Source of the DNA: Ruminococcus callidus
Lineage (GTDB): Bacteria; Bacillota; Clostridia; Oscillospirales; Ruminococcaceae
Direction: 5' to 3'
DNA: 64,000 nucleotides
NCBI RefSeq assembly: GCF_020709055.1
Contig: NZ_JAJFCK010000014.1
Coordinates: 1-64,000 of the forward strand
Positions 17,144-26,481 of this stretch are shown here, one piece after another. A program made the translations under genes and the position numbers. Each line of letters begins with the position of its first letter. The first letter of the stretch is position 1. The notes beneath the pieces are model-generated. The model searched no databases. It saw only the letters and a program-made list of their open reading frames with translations, and was not told where the DNA came from.

Positions 17144-17305
17144 AGAGCTCGTGTTCATAGGCGTCTATCTACGTCTTTTCGGCAAATTTTGTTGCATACT
17201 GCGTTAAAAATTCTTGCCATACAAAAGTATGCCTGCAAATTTTTGCCTTGTCTGCAAAAAAATTTGCTCGAAAATCCGCATATATTTCCTACGAACACAA
17301 GCTCT
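17144..17305. mobile_element. MITE-like dispersed element, copy B1 (162 bp)
   Basis: Related to A1 and A2 when read in reverse; ends AGAGCTCGTGTTCATAG and CTACGAACACAAGCTCT form imperfect terminal inverted repeats. It shares the core around TTGCAGACAAGGCAAAAAT. Its last base is also the final base of the TAA stop of the glycosyltransferase gene. Confidence 0.7.
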
Positions 17306-18402
17306 TACATCTCATCCAAAACCGGCTGGAATGTCTGGCGGAACTCAAAGTGCAGCCGACAGAAATCCCGGATTTCCTCTGCCACTTCCGCCTCGCTCTT
17401 CCGGTCGTAAATCTCGTGGTAAAACTGAATCACACGTGCAAAGTCCAGCGGCGTATCGTCTGCCGGCACACGCAAATAGTACGGAAAATCCATATGATCC
17501 AGTTCTGTTTTCACGCCGGAGATAATCGGCAATCCCTTTGCCAGATATTCCTTGCCCTTTAGGGTGCTGTTATAGAAGACATTGGTGCGGTGCCGTCCCA
17601 TGGAATCCATCGCCAGACTGCACTTGTCATATATGGCATCCAGCGCTTCTCCGGATTTTCTGCCGTAAAAGGACACATGCCCTTTTAACAGGTCTGTATT
17701 TGCCAGAGTCTGATATTCGTTCAATACCGCCGGATCGCCGTCCCCGACCACATGCAGCTGAATGTTTTCCGTTCCCTGCCCGGCGTAATACTGCTTCAGT
17801 CCTTCGAGAACCCGATCATATCCATGCCAGAACGCCATCTGTGCCACCATAATGATATGGATTCCGGAATCGGCGGAACCGTGCACATTTCGCTGCCGGA
17901 TGCTGCTTACATCTACCGCATTGGAGATGGGAATCGTCGGAATCTGATAGATCTGCGAGTCTTCCGAATAGGTGACGATCCGATCCACATACAAATGCAG
18001 CTTTTTTCGGCTGTGCTTGTCAATCCACAGGGAATAGGAATATTTGGAATATTCCCCGTCATACGGATACGTGGGGATCTCCACGAAAATTTTCAGATGC
18101 GGATACCGATGTTTGAGGTTCTTTAACAGGTGAATCAGATTGGGATCCGAGAAGAAATAGCGGATGTAAAGCAGGTCGACACCCTGACACGCCTGTATCA
18201 AAGCAAGGTTCTGTGTCCGGTTGCTCCCATAGAAATGAAAACTGATCTTTTTCAGTCCGGTTTTGTCCATTTGATAAAGGAAGTGCTTTACCTGGCAGCC
18301 GCCTTTCTGAAAGCATTCCATTTGCTTGTAGATTTTGGAGCTCACCCCGACACCGGACTCCGCCGGACTGATGATGCCCATATAAAGCACTTTTTTTGCC
18401 AT
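17305..18402 (-). CDS. Glycosyltransferase of GT4-like (GT-B) type (365 aa)
   Basis: The N-terminal half starts KVLYMGIISPAESGVGVSSKIYKQM, the nucleotide-independent half of a GT-B fold. The C-terminal half carries IIMVAQMAFWHGYDRVLEGL, LHVVGDGDP and a late GKEYLAKGLPIISG segment typical of GT4 donors sites. It probably adds one sugar of the repeat unit in the cytoplasm. Last gene of operon B. The stop codon touches the dispersed element B1. The sugar donor cannot be read from sequence. Confidence 0.8.
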   Translation of the reverse strand: MAKKVLYMGIISPAESGVGVSSKIYKQMECFQKGGCQVKHFLYQMDKTGLKKISFHFYGSNRTQNLALIQACQGVDLLYIRYFFSDPNLIHLLKNLKHRYPHLKIFVEIPTYPYDGEYSKYSYSLWIDKHSRKKLHLYVDRIVTYSEDSQIYQIPTIPISNAVDVSSIRQRNVHGSADSGIHIIMVAQMAFWHGYDRVLEGLKQYYAGQGTENIQLHVVGDGDPAVLNEYQTLANTDLLKGHVSFYGRKSGEALDAIYDKCSLAMDSMGRHRTNVFYNSTLKGKEYLAKGLPIISGVKTELDHMDFPYYLRVPADDTPLDFARVIQFYHEIYDRKSEAEVAEEIRDFCRLHFEFRQTFQPVLDEM

Positions 18403-18423
18403 AATCTGCTCCCTTTTCTGAAA

Positions 18424-19368
18424 TTACCGGCCACGTGCCAGCAGTGTATACACCATGCGGTACAGCGGTGCGCAGCGGTAACACAGCTGCATTTGCAGCT
18501 TCCTTTGTCTGCTGACCTGAGAAAATGCGGTCTTGGGAATATGCTTCATGTGTTCCCGGTAAAACGAATAGATCTCTTTGTCCCAAACGCCGCCCTGTAT
18601 CATGTTATCGATGAAATACAGCGTATACAGCATACAGCCCAAATTCATCGTATCCGATTTGCTCTCGCTCAGGATGTGCCGGATGGGAATCATCATATCA
18701 TAGGTTTTCTGCTGAAACTTCCCTGCTGTGATAGAGCCTGCCCGGATACGGTAGTGATACAGACTCGCCGGATTGAAGGAGACTCGCTTGACCTGCCGGA
18801 AAATCTGATAGGTGGTGGGAATGTCTTCAAACAGTCTGCCCTCCGGATACCGGATCTGCTGAAACAGCTCCCGTTTGTAGAGCTTATTCCATGCGTAGCA
18901 CTTGTAATATTCCTCCAGTAGCATCCGGTCTAAAGCTGCTGCCGAGTCATACACAGCGGTAGCGGTGACGGCAGCGGCGTGCTCTTTGATGATCTGCGAC
19001 TGTTCGTCGCAAAAATCATAGTTGCAGCAGGCCACATCGGCATCAAAAGCCACAAGATCCTGATAAAGCGTTTCGATCATCCGGCGGTCAATGTAATCAT
19101 CGCTGTCAATGAACGAGAAAAACGCACCGGTCGCAACTTCGATTCCGGCATTTCGTGCGCTGGACAATCCGCCGTTTTCCTTGCTGACAATCCGGATCCG
19201 CTCGTCTTTGTAATTTCTGCACAGACGTTCCGAGCCGTCTGTCGAGCCGTCAATCACAAGAATGATCTCCAGATTTTGATATGTCTGCTGCAAAATGCTG
19301 TCGATGCATGCACAAACATAATCTTCCACATTATAGACCGGAACAATTACGGAAATCTTCGGTAACAT
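18424..19368 (-). CDS. Family 2 glycosyltransferase (314 aa)
   Basis: Starts MLPKISVIVPVYNVEDYV, the classical GT2 opening, with ESGDGSTDGS-like VIDGSTDGSERLC and the DXD-type SFIDSDDYID at about residue 88, which binds the metal and nucleotide sugar. ATG 19368 is chosen because GAGGTG lies just upstream, overlapping the TGA of the EpsG-like gene, and because the frame upstream has no family similarity. The C-terminal third is polar and likely membrane-associated. Sugar specificity unknown. Confidence 0.88.
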   Translation of the reverse strand: MLPKISVIVPVYNVEDYVCACIDSILQQTYQNLEIILVIDGSTDGSERLCRNYKDERIRIVSKENGGLSSARNAGIEVATGAFFSFIDSDDYIDRRMIETLYQDLVAFDADVACCNYDFCDEQSQIIKEHAAAVTATAVYDSAAALDRMLLEEYYKCYAWNKLYKRELFQQIRYPEGRLFEDIPTTYQIFRQVKRVSFNPASLYHYRIRAGSITAGKFQQKTYDMMIPIRHILSESKSDTMNLGCMLYTLYFIDNMIQGGVWDKEIYSFYREHMKHIPKTAFSQVSRQRKLQMQLCYRCAPLYRMVYTLLARGR

Positions 19369-19376
19369 AACACACC

Positions 19377-20477
19377 TCATATGCCAATCAGATATGGAAC
19401 CACGCTGTCTGTTCCATAAATCACATAAATCAAAAAGAATGATGCAATGCCGGCAAGCACAATGTACCCATTGGCAAACCATTTGCTGTACTTATCCGAA
19501 AAGCACTTCTCCACCTGTGCCAGCAGGATAATTTCGCTGGGGAAAAAGAAGTACATGATCCGGAATGCATACCACAGATAGCCGGACAGTAAAATTGCCG
19601 CATAGATGCACACCGTACCGCACAGGTGGATGTAGTTCATCCTGTTCAGTTTCACAAGCTTCGACCAGCAGATCACAAGCAGCGGCAATATGGCAAGCTG
19701 GAACAAAAAGAACTTGAGATTGATGTTTCCAAAACTGAAGGACTGCACGTATTCCCGAAATTTTGAGAGAAATGCGAGATTGATCAGTTTATCAAAGATA
19801 AACATCACGATAAGGGGCAGCAGGAACAGCAGCATGGGCAGGAATTTTCTGACGTTAGTGTTCTTTCGGAACAAATACAGAACAAGGTACACCATCATGA
19901 CTGCGGCAGTGACATGCACAAAGCATGCGACGACATAACAAACCGCCGCCCAGACCGGATGCTTTTTCTCCAGCAGGATGGTCCCGTAAAAGCACACCGT
20001 GATGGCAAGCGACTGCCGCACGATGTTGTAGCTGGGCAGATACAGCCAGACAAAAAACAGCAGGAACGCAATTGCCGCATTCATGTTTTCCCTTTGCTTG
20101 ACAAAATAAAAGGAAAAGCTCAGACAGATGATACAGCCGGAAACCAGCAAAAAGAACCGGAAAGACGGAACGATTTTTGCGGAAAGAATGATGAGATATT
20201 TGAACAGTCCCTCATAAAGGTACGGCGTCCAGCCATTTAATCCGTATCCGTTAAAATAGATGTTCTGATAAATGCCGATGGTGTCCGTTCCCACGTGAAG
20301 ATCACGAATGACAAAAAACACGATCAGCGGAATCGCCGTCAGCAGACAGCAGGCAATGTTGTCCCGAATCTGCCGTGGTTTTCCGAGTCCCCGCAAGGTT
20401 ATCACTCTCACGTGATTTTTTAACACAAAACTTGCGATAAGCAGCAAATATGCCATCAATACGATATAAACGATCAT
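19377..20477 (-). CDS. EpsG/Wzy-like polysaccharide polymerase (366 aa)
   Basis: About ten membrane helices and the EpsG family signature RDLHVGTDTIGIYQNIYF early in the protein, with VRQSLAITVCFYG in the middle. EpsG proteins are thought to polymerise lipid-linked repeat units outside the membrane. It is the only clear Wzy candidate in the locus, which complements the single Wzx flippase in operon A. It is followed immediately by the GT2 gene. Confidence 0.85.
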   Translation of the reverse strand: MIVYIVLMAYLLLIASFVLKNHVRVITLRGLGKPRQIRDNIACCLLTAIPLIVFFVIRDLHVGTDTIGIYQNIYFNGYGLNGWTPYLYEGLFKYLIILSAKIVPSFRFFLLVSGCIICLSFSFYFVKQRENMNAAIAFLLFFVWLYLPSYNIVRQSLAITVCFYGTILLEKKHPVWAAVCYVVACFVHVTAAVMMVYLVLYLFRKNTNVRKFLPMLLFLLPLIVMFIFDKLINLAFLSKFREYVQSFSFGNINLKFFLFQLAILPLLVICWSKLVKLNRMNYIHLCGTVCIYAAILLSGYLWYAFRIMYFFFPSEIILLAQVEKCFSDKYSKWFANGYIVLAGIASFFLIYVIYGTDSVVPYLIGI

Positions 20478-20486
20478 ACGACTCCT

Positions 20487-22337
20487 TTATCCGTTAAAAT
20501 GCTTCCGAAGCAGGCTGTACATTGCCATTGCATGGCTGGTCTTCAGATTTCTCTTGAGGAAAGCGACTTTCCAGCCGGAGTTGACGAAAGCACGGATCCA
20601 TTTCTTCGGAGCGGAAACCGGACACTTCTCTGCAAGATAGATTTCCGTTTCATTCATATCGGAAACGCAGATGTCCCCGAAATGGGAGATCACCGCCTGC
20701 GGCGGCTGCTGCAAAACCCGATACATGGGGGAGAAGAACTGCTTACACGGGATTCCGGCACCGTCCGGAAATTCCCCGATGAAGTCATGGATGAAATCAA
20801 TTGCCCCATCCTGACACGCCCGGATGATCGGGTAGACTTCTGCAAATTCGTACTGATCGAGAACCGGACAAATCCGTCCGTCCTTTTCCGCATACTGAAT
20901 GGTGGAGCCGTGGCTGGCGGAAAACAGGAACTCCAGCAGGGATGTTCCGCTGTTCAGCAGCAGGTTTTCCTCCGGCGAAACTGCACCATAATTGAAAAGG
21001 TAGCCGAAATTCCTGATCTTGTCCTTGTATTTGTAGTACTCGTCCCTCTGGGCGAGGAAAAATCCCGTCATATCAAATGGTTCGGAGGAGCTGGACAGAA
21101 TATCCGTCAGGGCGCTTTGCATCGAGCCGTTCCAGCCCAGATCCACCACCGCAAACTTCTGATTTACGTGCTCCTGCCGGAGATAGGCTTTCAGCAGAAC
21201 CAATTCCCGCTTCGCCTGCTGCTGCACTTTCTGGAACATGCTACCGATGATTGCTTGTTTTTCCGCATCCTGCAATTCGCCGAACGTCTTTTGCAGGGTT
21301 TCCTCCCGGCACCAGGAGCATTCCGAAAAATCAGCAGCTTTCAATCCCAGTTTCTCAATCTGATCGCAGACCTTTACCCGATCCCGAATCGGACGGTATT
21401 TCAAAAACGACACCACGTCATGAATGGTTGCGATTGCCGGCACGGTCAGACTTCTGCGGGAAACATACAGATAATGCCCCTCGAATGTCTGATCTGCGAT
21501 ACAGTCAAAGGCACGCTTGATAAACTCCCCTTCCCGTGCAAAGAAGAACACCTTTTGAATGTCGTGCTTTTGCAGGAAGTCCTTGATCCAGGAAACATAC
21601 CCGTAGATCGCCGGCCCCAGAACCGTATAGCCAAATGTATGGTAAAAGTCAGAATCCTCCTGCGGCGCTTTTCGTGCAAGAAACGCATCCAGTACAGGCA
21701 CGCAAAACGAATCCAGCTTCTTTTTCGGGGGCACATACCGGAATGCCCGGATAGACTTTGACTTCGGGATCAGATAATCCGACTTCAGGTTGTCCCCGAT
21801 ATGCAGCATCTGTTCCGGCTTCTTATGACAGGCTTCCAGCACATGGGCAAACAAATCGCCGGCGTGCTTTGTCTTTTTCAGAGTGGAGGACAAAAAGAGC
21901 TTCCGGTATCCGGAGATCCGGCAGTTCTCCAAAATCTTTTCAATGACCGGTTCGCTCAGATACATATCCGAGGTTAAAACCACCGTTTTATTTTCACAGG
22001 CATATTGAAACAGCGCAGTCATCTCCCCATTCGGATAGCAGACACGGTATTCCATGGCAATTTCCGCCTGCATCAGCTCTGACGCATTGGGGTAGCGCTG
22101 TTCCAGATGCCGGTAGATGTCCTCCAGCCGGATCTCGCCGCTCCGGTCTTCCTCTCTGGCAGCATTTTCTGCCTGTATCCTGTCGGTCTGAAACTGTTCC
22201 GCCGGCAATTCATATTGCTGTGCCACCAGAGTGAAAACATCCGCAGGTGTTTTGCACATTCTGCTGACCAGGGTATCAAAGATATCAAAGCTGACCAGTT
22301 CGGATTGGTCTATCATTTTTTTTACTTTGCTGTTCAT
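20487..22337 (-). CDS. HAD-superfamily hydrolase-like protein of capsule loci (616 aa, COG5610-like)
   Basis: The N-terminal 200 residues form a HAD domain: motif I is VSFDIFDTLVSR (Asp18 nucleophile), motif II lies in VVLTSDMYLS, and HIGDNLKSDY is the metal-binding end. About 400 more residues follow with a second domain (KVFFFAREGEFIKRAF; VVDLGWNGSMQSAL). This two-part layout is known from capsule and LPS loci, where its role is not settled; phosphatase action on a polysaccharide intermediate is possible. ATG 22337 is the first codon of the family alignment. Confidence 0.8.
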   Translation of the reverse strand: MNSKVKKMIDQSELVSFDIFDTLVSRMCKTPADVFTLVAQQYELPAEQFQTDRIQAENAAREEDRSGEIRLEDIYRHLEQRYPNASELMQAEIAMEYRVCYPNGEMTALFQYACENKTVVLTSDMYLSEPVIEKILENCRISGYRKLFLSSTLKKTKHAGDLFAHVLEACHKKPEQMLHIGDNLKSDYLIPKSKSIRAFRYVPPKKKLDSFCVPVLDAFLARKAPQEDSDFYHTFGYTVLGPAIYGYVSWIKDFLQKHDIQKVFFFAREGEFIKRAFDCIADQTFEGHYLYVSRRSLTVPAIATIHDVVSFLKYRPIRDRVKVCDQIEKLGLKAADFSECSWCREETLQKTFGELQDAEKQAIIGSMFQKVQQQAKRELVLLKAYLRQEHVNQKFAVVDLGWNGSMQSALTDILSSSSEPFDMTGFFLAQRDEYYKYKDKIRNFGYLFNYGAVSPEENLLLNSGTSLLEFLFSASHGSTIQYAEKDGRICPVLDQYEFAEVYPIIRACQDGAIDFIHDFIGEFPDGAGIPCKQFFSPMYRVLQQPPQAVISHFGDICVSDMNETEIYLAEKCPVSAPKKWIRAFVNSGWKVAFLKRNLKTSHAMAMYSLLRKHFNG

Positions 22338-22387
22338 GCGATTCTACCACCGCCATCCTTCTAATAAATACAGCGCATCGGATGCGC

Positions 22388-22879
22388 TTAGGAAGTCCGC
22401 TCTATGGGACTCATTGTATAAGCCGGCTCCATCTTTACGAGCGTATTGGCCGGAATATGCCCGCTGACCACGCAGTTTGCCCCAATGACACAGCCGTCTT
22501 CGATCACGGTGCCCTTTAAAATTATGACATTGCTGCAAATCCAGCAGTTTTTTCCGATGGACACAGCACCCATGGTATACCCCTGGTCGGCAATGTTTTT
22601 GGCCTGACGAAACCGGTGGTTGTGGTCATAGATCCTGACATTTTCCCCGAACAGCGTATTGGCGCCGATCGTCACCTGCTGCATGGCACTGATGGAGCAG
22701 TCATGATTGAAAAAGCAGTGTTCCCCGATTTCCACCTTTGCTTTTGGTTCGATCGCCAGATGAAAGTGGCTTCTCCACGTGACGCCCTTTCCGAACACCA
22801 CTGCATTCCCATAGATCAGCTTGAGCCATACTTTTTTGATGGCAGCAGCAATGTGGAACAAAATCTTGTATATCAGCAT
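22388..22879 (-). CDS. Hexapeptide-repeat acetyltransferase (163 aa, left-handed beta-helix)
   Basis: Contains successive hexapeptide turns such as VEIGEHCFFNHDC, VTIGANTLFGENV, VSIGKNCWICSNV and VIGANCVVSG, with the catalytic-type histidine in IYDHNHRF. The family (NodL/LacA/CysE-like) acetylates sugars with acetyl-CoA. The size and location in the glycosyltransferase operon support O- or N-acetylation of a repeat-unit sugar. Confidence 0.88.
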   Translation of the reverse strand: MLIYKILFHIAAAIKKVWLKLIYGNAVVFGKGVTWRSHFHLAIEPKAKVEIGEHCFFNHDCSISAMQQVTIGANTLFGENVRIYDHNHRFRQAKNIADQGYTMGAVSIGKNCWICSNVIILKGTVIEDGCVIGANCVVSGHIPANTLVKMEPAYTMSPIERTS

Positions 22880-22904
22880 GTTTTCTCCCTTTGTCCTGTG
22901 CTTT

Positions 22905-24194
22905 TCAGTCCTTTTGACAGGCGTTCAGCGCTCTTTGATAGATCTCATCGTATTTTCCGCACATGACATCCAGGCTGTATTCTGACAAAATCTCCCGGTA
23001 TGCGTGTTCTATATAGGCACGGCAGTCTGCATCCATCTGTACGCCCCTGCGAATTGCTGCAACATACTCGTCGAGCGTTTTGCAGACAAATCCGTTCACC
23101 TGATTGTGGACAACATCACGGTTTCCAATGACATCGCTTACCACCGCCAGTTTTTTCATGTACATTGCTTCCAGCAGACTGATGGGAAGTCCCTCCCACA
23201 GCGACGGCAGCAAAAAGATCCGGCTCTTCATGCAGAGGGCAATGGCCTCTTCCCGCTTCACCCAGCCGGTGACGGTGATATTTTCGGCGGTCAGTTCGCT
23301 CCGCAGCTCTCCGTCGCCGATCCAGACAAACTGCACCTGAGGAAGTGCAGCTGCAATTTTGCAAAACAGTGCCGGATTTTTCTGGTACGTGATTCGTCCC
23401 AGTGTGCAGACCGTTGCCGGTGCGTCTTCCGGAGCAGCCGGAACTGCGGAAATAATCCGCTGCAATTCCTGCACATCCACGCCATTGTTCACATATTCCG
23501 CCCGTTTGGTCAGTTTCAGCGTCTCACGATGCTCGCCGACCGAACAGCTGATGGTCGTGCTTTTCCGCATGGCACAGATGCCCTCGATCAGTTTGTACAT
23601 CAGGCACTTTTTCCGGCTCTGATTTTCCATCAGGAAGCTGTACCCGTGCGGCGTATAAAATACCGGAACTTTTCTCCCCTGAAATGCAAACCTGCCGATT
23701 GCTCCTGCTTTGGAAGAGTGGAGATGAATGATATCGGGATTGATTTCCTTTGCAAGCTTTCTGAGTTCTCTGAATGCCCGGATGTCACTTTTCGGGTCGA
23801 TCTTTCTCGTAAAGTTTTTCACCTGAATCAAATGGACACGCCTGTCAAAATAGGATTCATAATCCGCTGGGGTCTGATCTCTCATCCCAAACAAAATGTA
23901 GATCTCGTACTTTTCCGCCAGCTTTTTGGTCAGACCGACCAGATAGGAAAAAACACCGCCGCCAAATGCTTCCACCACATATAAAATTCTTTTTTTCTCT
24001 TGGTTTTCCATATGTACCCCATTGTCTGATGATTTCAGCACAAGGCGCCGGAAACGCACGTGTGCTGTCACGGAATCCAGCGCCTGCGCCCTCCCGATTC
24101 TGATATGTTCTCTGAGAAGTTCTCTCAGTATGGATTTTTTGTAAACCTGTATCACCGTGCCGTTCTCATCCCATAAAAACAGCGCATCATTCAT
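22905..24194 (-). CDS. GT4-family glycosyltransferase (429 aa, first gene of operon B)
   Basis: A GT-B enzyme: RILYVVEAFGGGVFSYLVGL opens the acceptor domain, PDIIHLHSSKAG follows, and the donor domain has ATVCTLGRITYQKNP, VWIGDGEL and the ESLWEGLPISLLEAM pattern (here PSLWEGLPISLLEAM) that binds the nucleotide sugar. The open frame has a 61-residue extension before MENQEKKRIL (ATG 24011, preceded by GGGG). I keep ATG 24194 because the promoter start near 24226 gives a normal short leader; the family domain begins only after the second ATG. Confidence 0.85.
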   Translation of the reverse strand: MNDALFLWDENGTVIQVYKKSILRELLREHIRIGRAQALDSVTAHVRFRRLVLKSSDNGVHMENQEKKRILYVVEAFGGGVFSYLVGLTKKLAEKYEIYILFGMRDQTPADYESYFDRRVHLIQVKNFTRKIDPKSDIRAFRELRKLAKEINPDIIHLHSSKAGAIGRFAFQGRKVPVFYTPHGYSFLMENQSRKKCLMYKLIEGICAMRKSTTISCSVGEHRETLKLTKRAEYVNNGVDVQELQRIISAVPAAPEDAPATVCTLGRITYQKNPALFCKIAAALPQVQFVWIGDGELRSELTAENITVTGWVKREEAIALCMKSRIFLLPSLWEGLPISLLEAMYMKKLAVVSDVIGNRDVVHNQVNGFVCKTLDEYVAAIRRGVQMDADCRAYIEHAYREILSEYSLDVMCGKYDEIYQRALNACQKD

Positions 24195-24232
24195 TGTTTC
24201 CGGATGCGATAAAACCGATGATGATACGTAAT

Positions 24233-24261
24233 ATTATAGCACATACGATAATTCGTGTCAA
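24233..24261 (-). promoter_or_regulatory. Promoter of polysaccharide operon B (24194 to 17305)
   Basis: Minus-strand TTGACA (24261-24256), 17 bp, TATAAT (24238-24233), with TGC before the -10. Confidence 0.9.
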
Positions 24262-24367
24262 GCTGAACACTGCGGTTCGGGTGGGGGCAATCGTATGGGA
24301 AATGTCCGCCATTTTCACCCTGCCGTTTCGGAAAAGTCTGCTTTTCACAAAACCGCCCAGACAACGA

Positions 24368-24405
24368 AAAAGGCTGAACTACGAAAAATCGTAATTCAGC
24401 CTTCT
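24368..24405 (-). terminator. Terminator after tRNA-Pro
   Basis: Long stem AAGGCTGAATTACGA / TCGTAGTTCAGCCTT on the minus strand followed by a T run, starting 5 nt after the CCA end of the tRNA. Confidence 0.85.
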
Positions 24406-24410
24406 GCAAT

Positions 24411-24487
24411 TGGTCGAGGTGACAAGATTCGAACTTGCGGCCCCTACGTCCCGAACGTAGTGCTCTACCAAACTGAGCCACACCTCG
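24411..24487 (-). tRNA. tRNA-Pro (anticodon CGG)
   Basis: Minus-strand 77 nt: acceptor CGAGGTG/CACCTCG, D-arm GCTC...GAGC, anticodon stem CTACG/CGTAG with loop TTCGGGA (anticodon CGG), T-arm with TTCGAAT, and an encoded CCA end. Own promoter and terminator, so a single-gene unit. Confidence 0.93.
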
Positions 24488-24500
24488 ATGTGACTCATTT

Positions 24501-24529
24501 AGTATACCACACTTTTTGCGGTTTGTAAA
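24501..24529 (-). promoter_or_regulatory. Promoter of tRNA-Pro
   Basis: Minus-strand TTTACA (24529-24524), 17 bp, TATACT (24506-24501) preceded by TGTGG. Confidence 0.8.
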
Positions 24530-24743
24530 GCGTTTTTTTGTTTTTCGAAAAAAGAAAAGTTTATCCACGCTCCTCAAAAGAATCAAAAGCAACAGAACCG
24601 CAAAAATCTTCAAAATTCGACTTTCCACATTTCTTTCAACAGCTGTTTAAAGTGCCGCCTTTCGGTCAAAGCTTACATCAGCCGCAGAAATCCTGCTGCG
24701 CACACAACACTCCCCGTGAATTTGTTGCAAAGCTTCGTCATAG
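24530..24743. other. Intergenic stretch between tRNA-Pro and the citrate synthase promoter
   Basis: I see no credible gene or RNA here. The tRNA and citrate synthase promoters point away from each other. Confidence 0.5.
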
Positions 24744-24772
24744 TTGACAAAATAACTGAAACATGGTATAAT
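24744..24772 (+). promoter_or_regulatory. Promoter of citrate synthase
   Basis: TTGACA 24744-24749, 17 bp, TATAAT 24767-24772 with an extended -10 TGG. Expected start near 24779, so the leader is about 178 nt. It contains a hairpin TTTCGCA/TGCGAAA (24878-24919) of unknown role. Confidence 0.88.
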
Positions 24773-24957
24773 AAAAAGAAGCACACGCACGAAAGTGCCT
24801 TCAAAGGGAACGGCAGTGCCGCACAAAGTTCCTGCACTGCGCCATTCAGGCGGGCTCCTGCGGTGCTGCCAGAGGTGTTTCGCATCCGGCGAGGGCGGGA
24901 ATCCGCTGCCCGTGCGAAACAGAACACAGTATGACACAGAAGGAAAGGATGGATGAG

Positions 24958-26364
24958 ATGCACAAAGCAACTTCATTACACTCGGCAAAGATCAAGCAAA
25001 TGGTTTCTCAATATAAACACGATATGCAGCAAGTCGAACAGCTGACCGCAGAAGCCACCCCGTACTATCAGATCGCACAGGAACTGTACATGCAGTACGA
25101 GGTCAAGCGTGGTCTGCGTGATCTGGACGGCAAGGGAGTTCGTGCCGGACTGACGACCATCAGTCAGGTCAGCTCTACTAAGCAGGAAAACGGCAGAGCC
25201 GTACCGGCGGAGGGCAAGCTCTTCTACCGGGGCATCTCCATCGACCAGCTGGTACAGGGCTTCATCACCCACGACCGGTTCGGCTATGAGGAGATCGCCT
25301 ACCTGCTTCTCATGGGTCGTCTGCCCAAAGAGGCGGAGATGCGGGAATTCCACCAGCTTCTGACCCACTACCAGCCGCTGCCCAACCACTTCAACAGCGG
25401 TGTCATCATGAAGATGCCCAGCGACAATATCATGAACACCATGGCGAAATGCGTGCTGGCGCTCCACGCCTATGACCCCCGTCCGGACGACACCAGTCTG
25501 CCCAACGTCATGCGCCAGTGTCTCCAGCTCATCGCCCAGTTCCCGTCGCTGGCGGTATTCGGCTATCAGGCCTCCATGTACTTCCGCAACGACAAGAGCA
25601 TGTTCATCCAGAAGCCCGACCCCAGCCTCTCTGCCGCCGAAAACATCCTCTATATGATGCGGCCGGACGGCAAGTACACCCGTCTGGAAGCACGGCTGCT
25701 GGATCTGTGTCTGGTGCTCCACGCCGAGCACGGCGGCGGCAACAACTCCGCCTTTACGGTGCACGTGGTCACCTCCTCCGGCACGGATACCTATTCCACC
25801 ATCGCTGCTGCCCTCGGCTCTCTGAAAGGCCCCAAGCACGGCGGCGCCAACATCAAGGTCATGGAGATGTTCGAGGATCTGAAGCGGCACTGCCCCGACT
25901 GGCAGGACGAGGATGCGCTGCGGGCATATCTGGAAGGGCTGCTGCGTGGCGAGGGCTTCGACCACACCGGTCTGATCTACGGCATGGGGCATGCGGTGTA
26001 CTCCGTTTCCGACCCCCGTGCAGTCATCCTGAAATCCTTCGTGGAGCAGCTCTCCAGCGAAAAGGGCTGCCACGACGAGTACCAGCTCTACGCCACCGTG
26101 GAGCGTCTTGCCGGCGAGGTCATCGCCAAGAACCGGAAGATCTACAAGGGCGTATGCGCCAACGTGGACTTCTACAGCGGCTTTGTGTACCGGATGCTGG
26201 GGCTGCCGGTGGATCTGTTCACGCCGATCTTCGCCATCGCCCGCATTGCCGGCTGGTCTGCCCACCGCATGGAGGAGCTTATCAACTGCAGGAAGATCAT
26301 CCGTCCGGAATACCTCTCCGTATCGGAGCGTCAGAACTACGTCCCGCTGGAAGAGCGGTTCTGA
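24958..26364 (+). CDS. gltA: Citrate synthase (468 aa)
   Basis: Condenses oxaloacetate and acetyl-CoA to citrate. Catalytic landmarks: LHAEHGGGNNSAFT (oxaloacetate-binding His), GPKHGGANIKVM (active-site His), and GFVYRMLGLPVDLFTPIFAIARIAGWSAH near the C-terminus with substrate-binding arginine. At 468 residues it is longer than the common 370-430; the extra part is the N-terminal helix. ATG 24958 is chosen because AAGGAAAGG lies upstream; ATG 24931 and ATG 24949 are in frame but poorly placed. In an anaerobe it probably feeds glutamate synthesis through a partial TCA cycle. It stands alone with its own promoter and terminator. Confidence 0.92.
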   Translation: MHKATSLHSAKIKQMVSQYKHDMQQVEQLTAEATPYYQIAQELYMQYEVKRGLRDLDGKGVRAGLTTISQVSSTKQENGRAVPAEGKLFYRGISIDQLVQGFITHDRFGYEEIAYLLLMGRLPKEAEMREFHQLLTHYQPLPNHFNSGVIMKMPSDNIMNTMAKCVLALHAYDPRPDDTSLPNVMRQCLQLIAQFPSLAVFGYQASMYFRNDKSMFIQKPDPSLSAAENILYMMRPDGKYTRLEARLLDLCLVLHAEHGGGNNSAFTVHVVTSSGTDTYSTIAAALGSLKGPKHGGANIKVMEMFEDLKRHCPDWQDEDALRAYLEGLLRGEGFDHTGLIYGMGHAVYSVSDPRAVILKSFVEQLSSEKGCHDEYQLYATVERLAGEVIAKNRKIYKGVCANVDFYSGFVYRMLGLPVDLFTPIFAIARIAGWSAHRMEELINCRKIIRPEYLSVSERQNYVPLEERF

Positions 26365-26389
26365 GCGCCTGTTTCCCATCAAAAATCCG

Positions 26390-26427
26390 ATGGATATTCC
26401 TGACATTTGTCAGGGGTGTCCATTTTT
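26390..26427 (+). terminator. Terminator of citrate synthase
   Basis: Stem around ATGGA..CCTGACA / TGTCAGG..TCCAT followed by six T. Confidence 0.8.
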
Positions 26428-26433
26428 TGTTTT

Positions 26434-26465
26434 TGTAGGGACAGGTTGCGCTGTGTCCCTGCAAA
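26434..26465. repeat. Short GTAGGGACA palindromic repeat, copy E1
   Basis: GTAGGGACAGGTTGCGCTGT followed by GTCCCTGC forms an imperfect palindrome. Related copies at 36187, 52692, 55768 and 55893. Confidence 0.6.
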
Positions 26466-26481
26466 GCGCTGTCTTCCCCGC

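Noticed and set aside
18424..19482. Longer start for the GT2 glycosyltransferase
   Set aside because: The extra 38 residues overlap the EpsG-like gene and have no family similarity; ATG 19368 has a ribosome site.
24976..26406. Minus-strand 476-codon frame opposite citrate synthase
   Set aside because: Shadow of a certain gene on the plus strand.
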